From Sphingopyxis sp. 2PD (GTDB lineage: Bacteria > Pseudomonadota > Alphaproteobacteria > Sphingomonadales > Sphingomonadaceae): 64,000 nucleotides of DNA. The stretch spans positions 62,001 through 126,000 of the forward strand of contig NZ_SCMU01000004.1 in NCBI RefSeq assembly GCF_005503695.1. Reading direction: 5' to 3'. The stretch's first letter is position 1. Each line of letters starts with the position of its first letter. The translations under genes and the position numbers were made by a program. Under the pieces are notes generated by a model, which saw only the letters and a list, made by a program, of their open reading frames with translations, was not told the origin of the DNA and ran no database searches. Shown piece by piece: positions 37,486-47,165 of the stretch.

Positions 37486-38531
37486 GCCGCCGCGCGGCCC
37501 TGCCGGTGCAAGGCGGCGGCGGCGATGGCGACGAGGATCGCCCCGACCACCTGATGCGCGACCGCAACCCACATCGACACCCCCGATATGACGGTCCAGA
37601 TGCCGAGCAGCATCTGCACCGCGACGACCGCGACCAGCAGCCGCGCCTCGCGCCCCGCGCCGCGCTGCGCCAGATTGCGTGCAAGCAGCAGCAGGGCCAG
37701 CGCCGCGATCCATGACCACCAGCGATGCAGGAAATGGATCAGAAACGGATCATTGGTGAGCGCGAGCCAAGCTCCGCCCGCCCAATCGATCCCCTCCGGC
37801 ACGAGATGGTCGTTCATCAGCGGCCAGGTGTTGGCGACGAAGCCGGCGTTCAGTCCGGCGACCCATGCGCCGAGCAGCAGCTGGACGAACAGGATCGCGA
37901 TCACCGCGATGCCGCCGCCGGTCAGCCGCGCGGGCCGTGCCGACGGATCGCGTGCCAACGCATCGAGATCGCGCGCCGTCCAGACGAGGCCTGCGAGCAA
38001 CAACAATGCGGTCAGCAAATGCGCGGCGAGCCGGAAATGGCTGACGTCGGTACGATATTCGAGCCCCGATGCGACCATCCACCAGCCGAGCGCGCCCTGC
38101 AGCCCGACGAGCGATGTCAGCGCAAGCAGGCGCCCGGCATAACCCGCCGGGATCGCGCGGCGCCATGCGTACCAGGCCAGCGGCAGGATCATCGCCATGC
38201 CGACGACGCGGCCCAGAATGCGGTGCAGCCATTCCCAGAAAAAGATCGCCTTGAACCCGGCCAGCGACATGCCGCGGTTGATTTCCTTATATTCCGGGAT
38301 CTGCTTATATTTCTCGAATTCCTTGACCCAATCGGCCTCGTTCAGCGGCGGCAGCACGCCCGATACCGGCCGCCATTCGGTGATCGACAGCCCCGATTCG
38401 GTGAGGCGCGTAATTCCGCCGACACCGACCACGATAACCACCAGCAACGCGACCGCCCACAGCCAGCGCGCGAGCGCGGCGGGGCGGGGTTGGCGAGCGG
38501 CGGGCGAAGACAGGGAGGCGGCGTTCGTCAT
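37482..38531 (-). CDS. ctaA: Heme A synthase (COX15/CtaA)
   Basis: Inner-membrane heme O monooxygenase that makes heme A for cytochrome aa3 oxidase. The 349 residues hold about eight transmembrane helices. The four conserved heme-ligand histidines are recognisable in EWLHRILGR, HFRLAAHL, FLHRWW and VAHQVVGA. The ITRLTESGLSITEWRPVSG loop after helix 1 is diagnostic for the alphaproteobacterial/mitochondrial COX15 type. It is coupled to the downstream secreted protein. Confidence 0.96.
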   Translation of the reverse strand: MTNAASLSSPAARQPRPAALARWLWAVALLVVIVVGVGGITRLTESGLSITEWRPVSGVLPPLNEADWVKEFEKYKQIPEYKEINRGMSLAGFKAIFFWEWLHRILGRVVGMAMILPLAWYAWRRAIPAGYAGRLLALTSLVGLQGALGWWMVASGLEYRTDVSHFRLAAHLLTALLLLAGLVWTARDLDALARDPSARPARLTGGGIAVIAILFVQLLLGAWVAGLNAGFVANTWPLMNDHLVPEGIDWAGGAWLALTNDPFLIHFLHRWWSWIAALALLLLARNLAQRGAGREARLLVAVVAVQMLLGIWTVISGVSMWVAVAHQVVGAILVAIAAAALHRQGRAAA

Positions 38532-38635
38532 CGCCCCGCCCTATCGGCGCTTGTCGGGCGATAGGCAAGAGGTGGGCAGCGGCGTGGACGGGGAAATTCA
38601 TGGCCGCGACAGGCGCGCGTTGATAAGCGGGGCCG

Positions 38636-39628
38636 ATGCCGCATCGTGCCTCCGCCCTTGTCGTCGCCCTGTCGCTGCTCGCCGCCGTGCCCGCGGGTGC
38701 CGCAGCGCCCGCCGATCCGTCGCCCTATGCGGCGCTGGCCGCGATCGAGGCGCGCGTCGCGGCGATCGGTTTTCGGCTGACCACTGCCAATGCCGCCTGG
38801 TGCCCGGTGCAGCAGCCGCAGTTCGGTTGGATCTGGGGCGATCCGCGGCTCTATGATGCGGATCGGCGGGCCGAGGCGCTTGCGGTCTATGATGCAGCCG
38901 AACGCGACGCGCCCTTTGTTGCGGCGATCGCGCCCTCGTCGCCTGCGACCGCCGTGGGCCTGCGCGTCGGCGCGGCGATCACCGGGATACAGGGCAGCGC
39001 GGTCCCCGATGGCGCCGACGCGCATCCCTTTGCGCGGATCACCGCGATCGAAACATGGCTCGCGGCGCTGCCGCCCACCGCACCGCTCGCACTCGACGCG
39101 GGAAATGCGGGGCCGCTGACGCTGACCCCCGTTGCGGGATGTGTCAGCGATTTCCGCGTTGAGGCGAGCGAAAAGGCGGGCGCCGTCGCCGACGGCCGGA
39201 TGGTGCTGGTCAACCAGGGGCTGGCGCAATTTGCCGCCGATGATGACGAGCTCGCCGCGGCGATCGCGCACGAGCTGGCGCATAACATCCTCCGCCACCG
39301 CGCCCGGCTCGACGCCGCCGGGGTCGATCGCGGGCTCGGCAAGCAGTTTGGCCGCAGCGCCCGGCTGTTCAAGCAGACCGAGATCGAGGCCGACCGGCTG
39401 TCGGTGTGGCTGCTCGCCGGGGCCGGATATGATCCGGCGGCGGCAGCGCGGTTCTGGACGCGCTTCGGCCAGCGCAAGGGGCGCCCGCTGATCCAGGCGG
39501 GAACGCATCCGCCTTGGCGCGACCGCGTCGCGTCGCTTGAGGCCGAGGCCGCGCTGATCGCCGCGGCGCGGGCGGCAGGCCGGCCGCTGCGCCCGCCGTT
39601 GATCGACGCACCGCCGCCCTTGGAATAG
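38636..39628 (+). CDS. M48 family metallopeptidase, exported
   Basis: Zinc protease of 330 residues with an N-terminal signal peptide (cleavage near 23, AGAAA). The zinc site is [11 protein letters not shown] (His212, Glu213, His216) with the third ligand in EIEAD (Glu249). The region around 95-165 ([15 protein letters not shown]) looks like a PDZ-type substrate module in front of the protease, an unusual order compared with HtpX or LoiP. It probably acts in periplasmic protein quality control. Confidence 0.88.
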   Translation: MPHRASALVVALSLLAAVPAGAAAPADPSPYAALAAIEARVAAIGFRLTTANAAWCPVQQPQFGWIWGDPRLYDADRRAEALAVYDAAERDAPFVAAIAPSSPATAVGLRVGAAITGIQGSAVPDGADAHPFARITAIETWLAALPPTAPLALDAGNAGPLTLTPVAGCVSDFRVEASEKAGAVADGRMVLVNQGLAQFAADDDELAAAIAHELAHNILRHRARLDAAGVDRGLGKQFGRSARLFKQTEIEADRLSVWLLAGAGYDPAAAARFWTRFGQRKGRPLIQAGTHPPWRDRVASLEAEAALIAAARAAGRPLRPPLIDAPPPLE

Positions 39629-39683
39629 CCGCCGCCGCTCCCTATCTGGGCAACTCTCCCTCCCCCGACCAAGGACCGATCCG

Positions 39684-40217
39684 ATGACGCATGAGACCGC
39701 CATTTTTGCCGGAGGCTGCTTTTGGTGTACTGAAGCCGTGTTCCAGTCGCTCGCCGGGGTCGAGACGGTCGAAAGCGGCTATATCGGCGGGCATGTCGCG
39801 AACCCGACCTACAAGCAGGTGTGCGGCGGCGATACGGGCCATGCCGAGGCGATCCGCATCACCTTTGACCCCGCGGTCATTAGCTATGACGATCTGCTCG
39901 ACGTCCATTTCGCGACGCATGATCCGACGACGCTGAACCGCCAGGGCAATGATGTCGGCACGCAGTATCGCAGCGCATTGTTCCCGCTCGACGCCGCGCA
40001 GGGCGACGCGGCGCGCGCGGGCATCGAACGCGCCGCAGCCGATTGGCCCTCACCAATCGTTACCACCATCGAGCCTGCCGCCGACTGGTATCCGGCCGAG
40101 GATTATCATCAGTCCTATTGGGACGGCGAAGGCCAGCGCAATCCCTATTGCATGGCGGTCATTCCTCCCAAGCTCGCGAAATTGCGCAAGGGGTTTGCCG
40201 ACCGGCTGCGCGCCTAA
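39684..40217 (+). CDS. msrA: Peptide methionine sulfoxide reductase A
   Basis: Repairs methionine-S-sulfoxide in proteins. The 177 residues have the active-site GGCFWC with catalytic Cys12, followed by [12 protein letters not shown] and the [15 protein letters not shown] motifs. No signal peptide is seen, so this is the cytosolic form. The only remaining cysteines are in CGGD and NPYC; a resolving Cys is thus available. A family C repeat follows the gene. Confidence 0.97.
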   Translation: MTHETAIFAGGCFWCTEAVFQSLAGVETVESGYIGGHVANPTYKQVCGGDTGHAEAIRITFDPAVISYDDLLDVHFATHDPTTLNRQGNDVGTQYRSALFPLDAAQGDAARAGIERAAADWPSPIVTTIEPAADWYPAEDYHQSYWDGEGQRNPYCMAVIPPKLAKLRKGFADRLRA

Positions 40218-40227
40218 GTTATCAGGT

Positions 40228-40305
40228 CGTCATCCCGGCGAAGGCCGCGATCTCAACGTGGCATCATGTTGCACCGGCGAGATCCCGGCCTTCGCCGGGA
40301 TGACG
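40228..40305. repeat. REP-like inverted repeat, family C, copy 1
   Basis: Inverted repeat of about 26 bases per arm (CGTCATCCCGGCGAAGGCCG on the left, mirror on the right ending CGCCGGGATGACG) with a spacer of about 24. It lies directly after msrA. A diverged copy is at 56873-56976. Confidence 0.88.
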
Positions 40306-40460
40306 AGATATGGGCATGATCGCTCGCCATTCGGGTCCGGCGCACTGTTGCCAAATGGCCGCATGACGTCACTTTTCATTGACTTTCCAATCCTTTTGAC
40401 TAGCGGACGCCCCCGCGCTGGGGCAGACTGGGGTCGAGCGCAGTTGGGGGTCGCTGCAAG

Positions 40461-41006
40461 GTGTTGGCATCGCTGTTTCTGATTGGCGCGTCGCTGACGA
40501 CGCCACAGATGTCGGTTCAGGCCGCAAGCCAGACGATTGTCGAGGACAGCGACGGCGGCATGAGCCGGGCGGTCAACCGCATGGTCGGCGGCATCGTCAG
40601 CTATGCGCGCTGGCCCGACGGAACGGCGGACACTCCGCGCGTGATGTGCGTGATCGGAACCCCGCGGCTGACCAATCGCATGGCGCCCGACGTGCCTGGC
40701 ACCGGGTCGGTCACGGTACGCCGGTTGAGCGCCGGGACCGTGGCGGGCCGGTCGGATTGCGACATCCTGTTCCTGGGCCGCATGGCGATCGCCGATCGAC
40801 GACAACTGATCGCCTGGGTCCGGGGCCGCCCGATCCTGACCATCACCGACGACGATGCCGCGTGCATTTATGGCGCGATGTTCTGCCTGAGCAATCGCAC
40901 GGCGAGCCTCAGCTTTTCGGTCAATCTTGACGCGATCGGGCGCGGGCCGCTGCGCATCGACCCGCGGGTGCTGAGCATCGGACGCAGCGCCGGAGGCCCG
41001 CCATGA
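40461..41006 (+). CDS. yfiR: YfiR-family periplasmic regulator
   Basis: A 181-residue DUF4154/YfiR protein with an N-terminal signal peptide (to about 21). YfiR binds the periplasmic domain of the cyclase YfiN and keeps it inactive. Four cysteines (63, 100, 135, 142) have spacings like the two disulfides of Pseudomonas YfiR. The C-terminal FSVNLDAIGRGPLRIDPRV block is the family signature. I use GTG 40461; TTG 40464 is next to it. The stop overlaps the cyclase start as ATGA. Confidence 0.87.
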   Translation: MLASLFLIGASLTTPQMSVQAASQTIVEDSDGGMSRAVNRMVGGIVSYARWPDGTADTPRVMCVIGTPRLTNRMAPDVPGTGSVTVRRLSAGTVAGRSDCDILFLGRMAIADRRQLIAWVRGRPILTITDDDAACIYGAMFCLSNRTASLSFSVNLDAIGRGPLRIDPRVLSIGRSAGGPP

Positions 41007-42220
41007 CGGGCCAGACCCCCGAACGGATCGGCGCCCGCACGACGCTGCAAAAGCTGTTGTCGCGCTTCCATTTCGGCATCACCCTGTTCGCGGTCGCGCT
41101 GTCGGGGCTGACCATCCTGCTTGCCGGGGTGTCGGCGCTGCGCGGCTATGCCGATCGCAACATGGAACTGGCGGCGCAGCTTGGTGCCTATGGTGTTGAA
41201 CCAGCGCTGGTATTCAATGACCCGCAGGCGGCGCGCGAAGGGCTGGAGCCGCTGACCCGCATTCCCGGGATCGCCCGGCTGCGCGTACTGAACGATCGCG
41301 GCCAGCCGCTCACCCAATGGTCGTCGCCGATGGCCGACCCGGCGCCGCTGTTGACCCGGATGTTTTTCCCGCGACCCTTTGCGGTGCCGATCGAGCGCAA
41401 CGGATCGGCGATCGGAACGATCGAGGTCTGGGGCGATAGCTCCACCTTGATCGATTATGTCCGCATCGGCCTGCTCGCCGGTCTCGGCTGTTTGCTGATT
41501 ACCGCGTTCGGCACGATCTTCCTGGCGCGGCGGTTCGAATATGAACTGGTCAAGCCGCTCAACGAGATTGCGACGGTCACGCATGACGTGCGCCTGCATC
41601 GCCGGTTCGACAAGCGCGTCAAACCGCTGGGCATTGCCGAGCTCGACCGGCTGGGCGGCGATATCAACAATTTGCTCGACGAACTTCAGGGCTGGCAGGG
41701 GCATATGGAAAGCGAGCGCGCCATGCTCGCCCACCGCGCCTCGCACGACACGCTGACCGCCATGCCGAACCGCCACGCGTTCGACGAGCAACTGGCGCAG
41801 CGCATCGCATCGGCCGATGCGCGCGGCGACCGCTTTGCGTTGCTGTTCATCGACGCCGACAATTTCAAGGCGGCGAATGACAGCTTTGGCCATGCCGCGG
41901 GCGACGCGGTGCTGGTCGCGCTGTCGGCCTGTATCAAGGACACGCTGCGCAAGGGCGATTTCGCGGCGCGCATCGGCGGCGACGAGTTCATCGTCATCGT
42001 CGACCCGCTCGACGCCGACACCGTCCCCGCCGACCTCGCCAACAGCATTCGGGCCTGCGTTGCCCAGCCCGTCAAGCTGCCCGGCGGCGAGAGCTACCAT
42101 GTGTCGGTCAGCGTCGGTGTGGCGGTTTACCCCGACGGCGGGCGGGACGCGACCGCGCTGCTCACCACCGCCGATGCCGCAATGTATGCCGACAAATTGC
42201 GCAACCGTTCCCGTGTATGA
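41003..42220 (+). CDS. yfiN: Membrane diguanylate cyclase, YfiN/TpbB-like
   Basis: A 405-residue inner-membrane enzyme making cyclic di-GMP from two GTP. Two transmembrane helices (about 24-46 and 153-175) bracket a periplasmic CHASE8-type sensor. A HAMP-like segment (176-230) and a GGDEF domain follow, with intact GGDEF at 325-329. An inhibitory I-site RKGD (316-319) sits exactly five residues before it, so product inhibition is expected. No EAL domain is present. It is coupled to yfiR upstream, and yfiB follows after 16 bases. Confidence 0.93.
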   Translation: MTGQTPERIGARTTLQKLLSRFHFGITLFAVALSGLTILLAGVSALRGYADRNMELAAQLGAYGVEPALVFNDPQAAREGLEPLTRIPGIARLRVLNDRGQPLTQWSSPMADPAPLLTRMFFPRPFAVPIERNGSAIGTIEVWGDSSTLIDYVRIGLLAGLGCLLITAFGTIFLARRFEYELVKPLNEIATVTHDVRLHRRFDKRVKPLGIAELDRLGGDINNLLDELQGWQGHMESERAMLAHRASHDTLTAMPNRHAFDEQLAQRIASADARGDRFALLFIDADNFKAANDSFGHAAGDAVLVALSACIKDTLRKGDFAARIGGDEFIVIVDPLDADTVPADLANSIRACVAQPVKLPGGESYHVSVSVGVAVYPDGGRDATALLTTADAAMYADKLRNRSRV

Positions 42221-42236
42221 CCATCGGAGTATCGCC

Positions 42237-42737
42237 GTGACCCAGACTATCCCCCAATCGATCCGAAGCGTGCTTCTCATCGTCTGCGCCGCGCTGCTGG
42301 CCGCATGCCAGAGCGTACCGTCGCCGACCGGCTTCACGCCCGAGCAGGTCGCCGTGCTGAAGGCCGAAGGCTTTGTCGACCAGGGTTTCGACTGGTCGCT
42401 CAGCATGCCCGAACGGCTCTTGTTCGAGACCAACGAGAGCGCGATCTCGGCCGAGCAGCAGGCGCAGATCGCCCGCATCGCCTCGCGTCTCGTCGGGGTG
42501 GGTATTACGACGGCACGCGTCGAGGGACATACCGATTCGGTGGGAACCGCAGCCTATAATCTGACGCTGTCGCAGGCACGCGCGGCCGCGGTCGCGGCAC
42601 CGATGCAGACGGCGGGCATGCAGCTTTCGCCTGACCAGATCATCGGACGCGGCGAAGCCGTGCCGATGTCGAGCAACGATACCGACGAGGGTCGCCAGGA
42701 CAATCGCCGGGTGGTGGTGATCGTGACGCCGCAATAA
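42237..42737 (+). CDS. yfiB: YfiB-like OmpA-family lipoprotein
   Basis: A 166-residue outer-membrane lipoprotein with a lipobox ending LLAAC (lipidated Cys24) and a peptidoglycan-binding OmpA-like domain (about 60-166). The domain is recognised by VEGHTDSVGTAAYNLTLSQAR and DNRRVVVIV. In the Pseudomonas system YfiB takes up YfiR under envelope stress and releases the cyclase. The start is GTG 42237 behind GGAG at eight bases; the longer in-frame ORF that runs through yfiN is a shadow. This completes a three-gene YfiR-YfiN-YfiB operon. Confidence 0.87.
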   Translation: MTQTIPQSIRSVLLIVCAALLAACQSVPSPTGFTPEQVAVLKAEGFVDQGFDWSLSMPERLLFETNESAISAEQQAQIARIASRLVGVGITTARVEGHTDSVGTAAYNLTLSQARAAAVAAPMQTAGMQLSPDQIIGRGEAVPMSSNDTDEGRQDNRRVVVIVTPQ

Positions 42738-42798
42738 TCGGGCGGACCATGACCGACCCGCCTTTTCTTGTTCCGCTATCGCCGCTAAGCCCCCGCCC

Positions 42799-43662
42799 AT
42801 GAAACCGATCCGCAAAGCTGTTTTTCCCGTCGCCGGTCTCGGCACGCGCTTTCTGCCCGCGACCAAGGCGATCCCGAAGGAGATGCTACCGGTCGTCGAT
42901 CGGCCGCTGATCCAATATGCGGTGGACGAGGCGCGCGAGGCGGGGATCGAGCAGATGATCTTTGTCACCGGGCGCGGCAAGAGCGCGATCGAGGATCATT
43001 TCGACATCGCGTTCGAGCTGGAAAAGACGATGTCCGAACGCGGCAAGGATTTGTCGGTGCTCGAGGCGACGCGGCTGGGCCCCGGCGCCTGCGCCTATGT
43101 CCGCCAGCAGGAGCCGATGGGGCTGGGCCACGCCATCTGGTGCGCGCGCGACATCGTCGGCGACGAGCCCTTTGCCATCTTCCTGCCCGACGAGTTCATG
43201 CACGGCTCGCCCGGCTGCATGAAACAGATGGTCGATGCCTATCACATGGTTGGCGGCAATCTGATCTCGGTGCTCGAAGTGCCGCGCGAGCAGGTCTCCT
43301 CCTATGGCGTGATCGCCCCCGGCGCGCGCGACGGGGCGCTGACCGAGGTCAGAGGTCTTGTCGAAAAGCCCAAGGTCGCGGATGCGCCGTCGAACCTGAT
43401 CATCTCTGGCCGCTATATCCTCCAACCCGAAGTGATGCGGGTGCTCGAGGGGCAGGAGAAGGGCGCGGGCGGCGAGATCCAGTTGACCGACGCGATGGCA
43501 TCGATGATCGGCAGCCAGCCGTTCCACGCCGTCACCTTCGATGGCGCGCGTTACGACTGCGGGTCGAAGGCGGGCTATATCCAGGCCAATCTGGCGGTCG
43601 CGCTGGAACGCCCCGACATGGCCGACGAAGTGCGCGCCTTTGCGATTGACCTGTTGAAGTAA
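42799..43662 (+). CDS. galU: UTP-glucose-1-phosphate uridylyltransferase
   Basis: Makes UDP-glucose for surface polysaccharides. The 287 residues have the nucleotidyl loop GLGTRFLPATKAIPKEMLP (14-32) and the internal VEKPKVADAPSNL block of GalU. It comes 61 bases after yfiB and may be on the same transcript or have its own promoter. A GC-rich hairpin follows its stop. Confidence 0.97.
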   Translation: MKPIRKAVFPVAGLGTRFLPATKAIPKEMLPVVDRPLIQYAVDEAREAGIEQMIFVTGRGKSAIEDHFDIAFELEKTMSERGKDLSVLEATRLGPGACAYVRQQEPMGLGHAIWCARDIVGDEPFAIFLPDEFMHGSPGCMKQMVDAYHMVGGNLISVLEVPREQVSSYGVIAPGARDGALTEVRGLVEKPKVADAPSNLIISGRYILQPEVMRVLEGQEKGAGGEIQLTDAMASMIGSQPFHAVTFDGARYDCGSKAGYIQANLAVALERPDMADEVRAFAIDLLK

Positions 43663-43664
43663 GG

Positions 43665-43691
43665 CCGGCGGAGGCGCCCCGCCCCCGCCGG
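43665..43691. terminator. GC-rich hairpin between convergent galU and aqpZ
   Basis: Twelve-base arms with one mismatch (CCGGCGGAGGCG / CGCCCCCGCCGG) and a three-base loop, two bases after the galU stop and just beyond the aqpZ stop on the other strand. There is no T-run, so intrinsic termination is uncertain. Confidence 0.5.
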
Positions 43692-43699
43692 ATCAATGC

Positions 43700-44425
43700 T
43701 TATTCGCCCTCGATATTCGGTTTCGGGAAGGTGTCGGCGCCCAGCGTCTTGTAGAGCAGGCCGCCCACGGCGCCGCCGATCAAGGGCGCGATCCAGAACA
43801 GCCAGAGTTGCTGGATCGCAAGCCCGCCGACGACGAGCGCCGGGCCGGTGCTGCGCGCCGGATTGACCGAGGTGTTGGTGACCGGGATCGAGATCAGGTG
43901 GATGAGCACCAGCGCGAGGCCGATCGCGAGCGGCGCGAAGCCTGCCGGCGCGCGGCCGTCGGTCGATCCCATGATGATCCACAGGAAGAAGGCGGTCAGC
44001 ACAATTTCGATCAGGAACGCCGACCAGATGTCGTAGCCGCCCGGCGAACCCGTGTCGAAGCCATTGGCGGCGAGCCCGTTGGTCGCAAGGTCATAGGCCG
44101 GACTGCCGCTGGCGATGTAGAACAGCAGGAACGCCGCGATGACCGCGCCGACCACCTGCGCCCCGACATAGAGCGGGATGTCGCGCGCGTCGAAGCGCCC
44201 GCCCGCCCACAGGCCGACGGTGACCGCAGGGTTGAGATGGCAGCCCGAGATATGGCCGATCGCATAGGCCATGGTGACGACCGTCAGACCGAACGCCAGC
44301 GATACGCCGAGCAGGCCGATGCCGACATCGGGGAATGCCGCCGCCAGCACCGCGCTGCCGCAGCCGCCGAAGACAAGCCAGAATGTGCCGATCAGCTCGG
44401 CCAAGCCCTTTTGCATATTCGTCAT
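43700..44425 (-). CDS. aqpZ: Aquaporin Z-type water channel
   Basis: MIP-family channel of 241 residues with six membrane helices and both NPA motifs, HLNPAVTVG and VNPARSTGP. The second is followed by the Arg of the selectivity filter. The pattern is that of water-selective AqpZ rather than a glycerol facilitator. ATG 44425 is preceded by GGAGGAGGG at six bases, so I reject the start nine codons upstream. Confidence 0.94.
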   Translation of the reverse strand: MTNMQKGLAELIGTFWLVFGGCGSAVLAAAFPDVGIGLLGVSLAFGLTVVTMAYAIGHISGCHLNPAVTVGLWAGGRFDARDIPLYVGAQVVGAVIAAFLLFYIASGSPAYDLATNGLAANGFDTGSPGGYDIWSAFLIEIVLTAFFLWIIMGSTDGRAPAGFAPLAIGLALVLIHLISIPVTNTSVNPARSTGPALVVGGLAIQQLWLFWIAPLIGGAVGGLLYKTLGADTFPKPNIEGE

Positions 44426-44523
44426 GTGACCCTCCTCCCCACCGGCGGCCATCGACGCCCCCGGCGCCGCACCATCCTATCAGGGCTGGGCGGGCGAGCA
44501 AGTCTTTGCGGGGGCGCCGAATT

Positions 44524-45801
44524 TCAGGCGGCGGCGACGGTTTCGACAAAATGGCGCGCGCGTTGGTCGAGCGATCGGGCCGCCGCGGTGAGGCCGGCCG
44601 ACAATTGGCCCAACGCCTGCGCGCCGTCGCCGACCGCACTCGCGCCATGGCCGATTTGCTGGACGCGATGGTCGATCTCGCGGCCCGCCGACACCGCCTG
44701 TTCGACATAGCTCGCAATCATCAGCGTCGTCGCGCTCTGGCCGTCGACGGCGCGGTCGATCGCGTCGGAGAAGCCGTTGTTGGCGTCGATCGCCCGTTCC
44801 ACCTCGGCAAAGCCCGCGGCGACCTGGCCGACGATATCGCGGATCCGGTCGACATATTGGGCGATGTCGCCCGCCGCCGAGCGGGTCTGGCCGGCGAGCG
44901 TTTTCACTTCGGCGGCGACCACGGCAAAGCCGCGCCCGGCTTCTCCCGCGTGCGCGGCCTCGATCCCGGCGTTGAGCGCGAGCATGTTGGTGCGGCTCGC
45001 CATGTCGATGATCAGCGCCAGCATCTGTTCGATCGACTGGCTGGCCGCCTTGAGCGCCGCGGCGCGTTCGCCCGCCTGCTGGACCTTGCGATGCGCCTCG
45101 CCGCGAATGGCGCGGGCGCGCGAACCATCATCGACGATCTTTGCCATCGTCGCCGCCAGCGCATGGCCGCGATGGCCGAGTTCATCGAGCCCCGCCAAGG
45201 TCTGCGCCGTCGCGCCCGCAACGGTCACTGCGTCGTGTCCGGTACGCCGCGCGCGATCGGAGAGGCCGTCCGCGACGGTTTCGACCGTCCGCGCCATATC
45301 CGCCAGCGCCGTAGTCAGCGCCGCGATGTCCTGTTGAAACGCCTGCCCGGCTTCGTCGACGCGCGTCGCCCGTTCGACGCGTTCCTGCGCCAGTTCGACA
45401 TCGCGCAGCATCGCCAGCCGCGCGAGCTGGCCGCTGTCGAGCGTTTCGACAAAGCGCCCGCGGTCGACGAGGATCAACTCGCCCTTGCCGCGCCCCGATG
45501 CCGCGATGCGGAGCAGGTCGGTGGTCGGTTTCGCAATATCGGCGACCGGGCAAGGATCGATCATCGACGCGATCGAGCCGCCGATCGTCGGGTTCTGCAT
45601 CAGCGAGAACCAGAAGGGGCAAAACAGCAGCTCGCGCACCCGCTGTTCGCGGATGACCCCGACCGGGCGCGCGTTGGCGTCGAGAACCGCAACGGCGCGC
45701 AGTTCGGAATCGGCGCGAAACAGGTCGATCACGTCGGACATATGGGCATCGACGGCGACCGCGGCGGCGTGGCCCGATGAGGGTGACAAAATGGTGTCCA
45801 T
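44524..45801 (-). CDS. Soluble methyl-accepting chemotaxis-type receptor
   Basis: A 425-residue cytoplasmic receptor without transmembrane helices. Residues 1-130 form an unusual sensory part ([23 protein letters not shown], resembling a CBS-like module). A long coiled coil and the MCP signalling tip follow, with [19 protein letters not shown] near 285-303. Such receptors can couple to CheA/CheW or to non-flagellar Che-like pathways. No che gene is nearby. Two in-frame Met codons exist; the first fits the length of the N-terminal module. Confidence 0.88.
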   Translation of the reverse strand: MDTILSPSSGHAAAVAVDAHMSDVIDLFRADSELRAVAVLDANARPVGVIREQRVRELLFCPFWFSLMQNPTIGGSIASMIDPCPVADIAKPTTDLLRIAASGRGKGELILVDRGRFVETLDSGQLARLAMLRDVELAQERVERATRVDEAGQAFQQDIAALTTALADMARTVETVADGLSDRARRTGHDAVTVAGATAQTLAGLDELGHRGHALAATMAKIVDDGSRARAIRGEAHRKVQQAGERAAALKAASQSIEQMLALIIDMASRTNMLALNAGIEAAHAGEAGRGFAVVAAEVKTLAGQTRSAAGDIAQYVDRIRDIVGQVAAGFAEVERAIDANNGFSDAIDRAVDGQSATTLMIASYVEQAVSAGREIDHRVQQIGHGASAVGDGAQALGQLSAGLTAAARSLDQRARHFVETVAAA

Positions 45802-46005
45802 GACGGGCGTGGTCTCTCTTCGCGCTGCGGCTATCGCTTCACGGCTCGACCTAAGGGGCGTTGGTAAACACGACTTTAACCATTTGTTTCAATGGTGTGA
45901 CACAGGGCCGCACGATGGCGGCGATCCATCGCAATATCCTGTTCAGATCACGCCCGCTATGCGATGAGGCGGCGAGCGACCGAGTAGCGGGGCGAGGAGA
46001 AGATC

Positions 46006-46311
46006 ATGCGTGCCATCATCATCGTCGTTGCGGCGCTGCCGCTGCTCACCGGCTGTGTCAGCGCCGTAAAAACCGTGGTGACCGCGCCGGTCAAAGCGGT
46101 CGGGCAGGTCGCCGACTGGACGACGACCAGCCAGGACGAGGCCGACCGCAACCGCGGCCGCGAGATGCGCAAACGCGAGGAGCAGCTGGGCAAGCTGGCG
46201 CGCGAGCGCGACAAGGCGGCGGAGAAATGCCGCGACGGCAAGGCCGAGCAGTGTGAGCGCGCTGAAGTACTAGACCATGAAATCGAAGCGGTGATGGCGG
46301 AGCCTCGTTGA
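46006..46311 (+). CDS. Small predicted lipoprotein
   Basis: A 101-residue protein with a lipobox (LLTGC, Cys17) followed by a Lys/Glu/Arg-rich helical tail (EADRNRGREMRKREEQLGKL), likely a coiled coil. Similar short lipoproteins are common in sphingomonads, with unknown function. The gene is preceded by an AGGAGAAG-type site at about eight bases. Confidence 0.75.
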   Translation: MRAIIIVVAALPLLTGCVSAVKTVVTAPVKAVGQVADWTTTSQDEADRNRGREMRKREEQLGKLARERDKAAEKCRDGKAEQCERAEVLDHEIEAVMAEPR

Positions 46312-46349
46312 TTTGAAGGTAGCCGTGGCTCTCAGCCACTCCGTAAATT

Positions 46350-46432
46350 CCGTTCGTGTCGAGCGAAGTCGAGACACCTTTCGACGCCGTGCCTGGCCCG
46401 AAGGGTGTCTCGACTTCGCTCGACACGAACGG
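46350..46432. repeat. REP-like inverted repeat, family A, copy 2
   Basis: The most symmetric copy of family A: about 28-base arms (CCGTTCGTGTCGAGCGAAG... and its mirror) with a 26-base spacer. It lies between the small lipoprotein and the repressor gene, which are convergent. Confidence 0.88.
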
Positions 46433-46459
46433 GAATAGGGGGTCCGCCCCAACGCGCCC

Positions 46460-47128
46460 CTACCGCACCCGGCGCCCCGTCCACACGACGCGGCCGACCA
46501 GCCGGACCGACGCCATCGGCAGGTCGTCCCAGCTGCGGTAATGCGGATTGTCGCTGATCACCGAAATCCGGCCCGGTCCCGGCGCGCGCGCGACGCGTTT
46601 GACCATCAGCACATCGTCCATGCGCAGCACATAGATGCCGTCGCGCAGCCGCGCCGCCGCATCGCCGCCATCGACCAATATGTCGTCGCCGTCGTTCAGC
46701 GTCGGCGCCATCGAATCGCCCTCGACCCGGATTATGCTGAGCGCGCGGGGGTCGGCGCCGAGGTCGCGCAGCCATTTGGGATCGAACGCGACCTCGCCCT
46801 CGATCGCTTCGCCCTCGACGCTGGCGCCCGCGCCCGCGGAGGCGCCGATCGCCAATTTGGGGACGAGGATCATGCCGGGACCGCGCATCCGCGCCGGGGT
46901 CGCGACGCGTTGCACCGGACCGCCGAGCAACGCTTCGGATACCCCCAGATAAGCCGCGATCCGGGCCCGGTCCTGTTCGGCGAGCCGCCGCGGCGAACCG
47001 CGTTTGATATATTGCTGGATATAGGCGGGGTTGCGCCCGATCACCTGCGACAGGCGCGCGTAATCGATGCCCTTGTCGGTCAACAGGCGGTCCAGCGCAG
47101 CGCGCGGATCGGCAACATGGTCGCTCAT
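46460..47128 (-). CDS. S24/LexA-like transcriptional repressor with HTH
   Basis: A 222-residue repressor of the cI/LexA architecture. An N-terminal helix-turn-helix (about 20-65, RLSQVIGRNPAYIQQYIKRG) precedes a C-terminal S24 self-cleaving peptidase domain. The dyad is Ser139 in EGDSMAPTL and Lys177 in LMVKRV. The likely cleavage site is an Ala-Gly in IGASAGAGA (94-102). It is divergent from two small genes, and the shared spacer has two clear palindromes, so autoregulation and DNA-damage or stress-induced release are plausible. Confidence 0.9.
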   Translation of the reverse strand: MSDHVADPRAALDRLLTDKGIDYARLSQVIGRNPAYIQQYIKRGSPRRLAEQDRARIAAYLGVSEALLGGPVQRVATPARMRGPGMILVPKLAIGASAGAGASVEGEAIEGEVAFDPKWLRDLGADPRALSIIRVEGDSMAPTLNDGDDILVDGGDAAARLRDGIYVLRMDDVLMVKRVARAPGPGRISVISDNPHYRSWDDLPMASVRLVGRVVWTGRRVR

Positions 47129-47165
47129 GGACTAGTCCTTCCTATTTCGTCTCTAGCAAGCGGAT

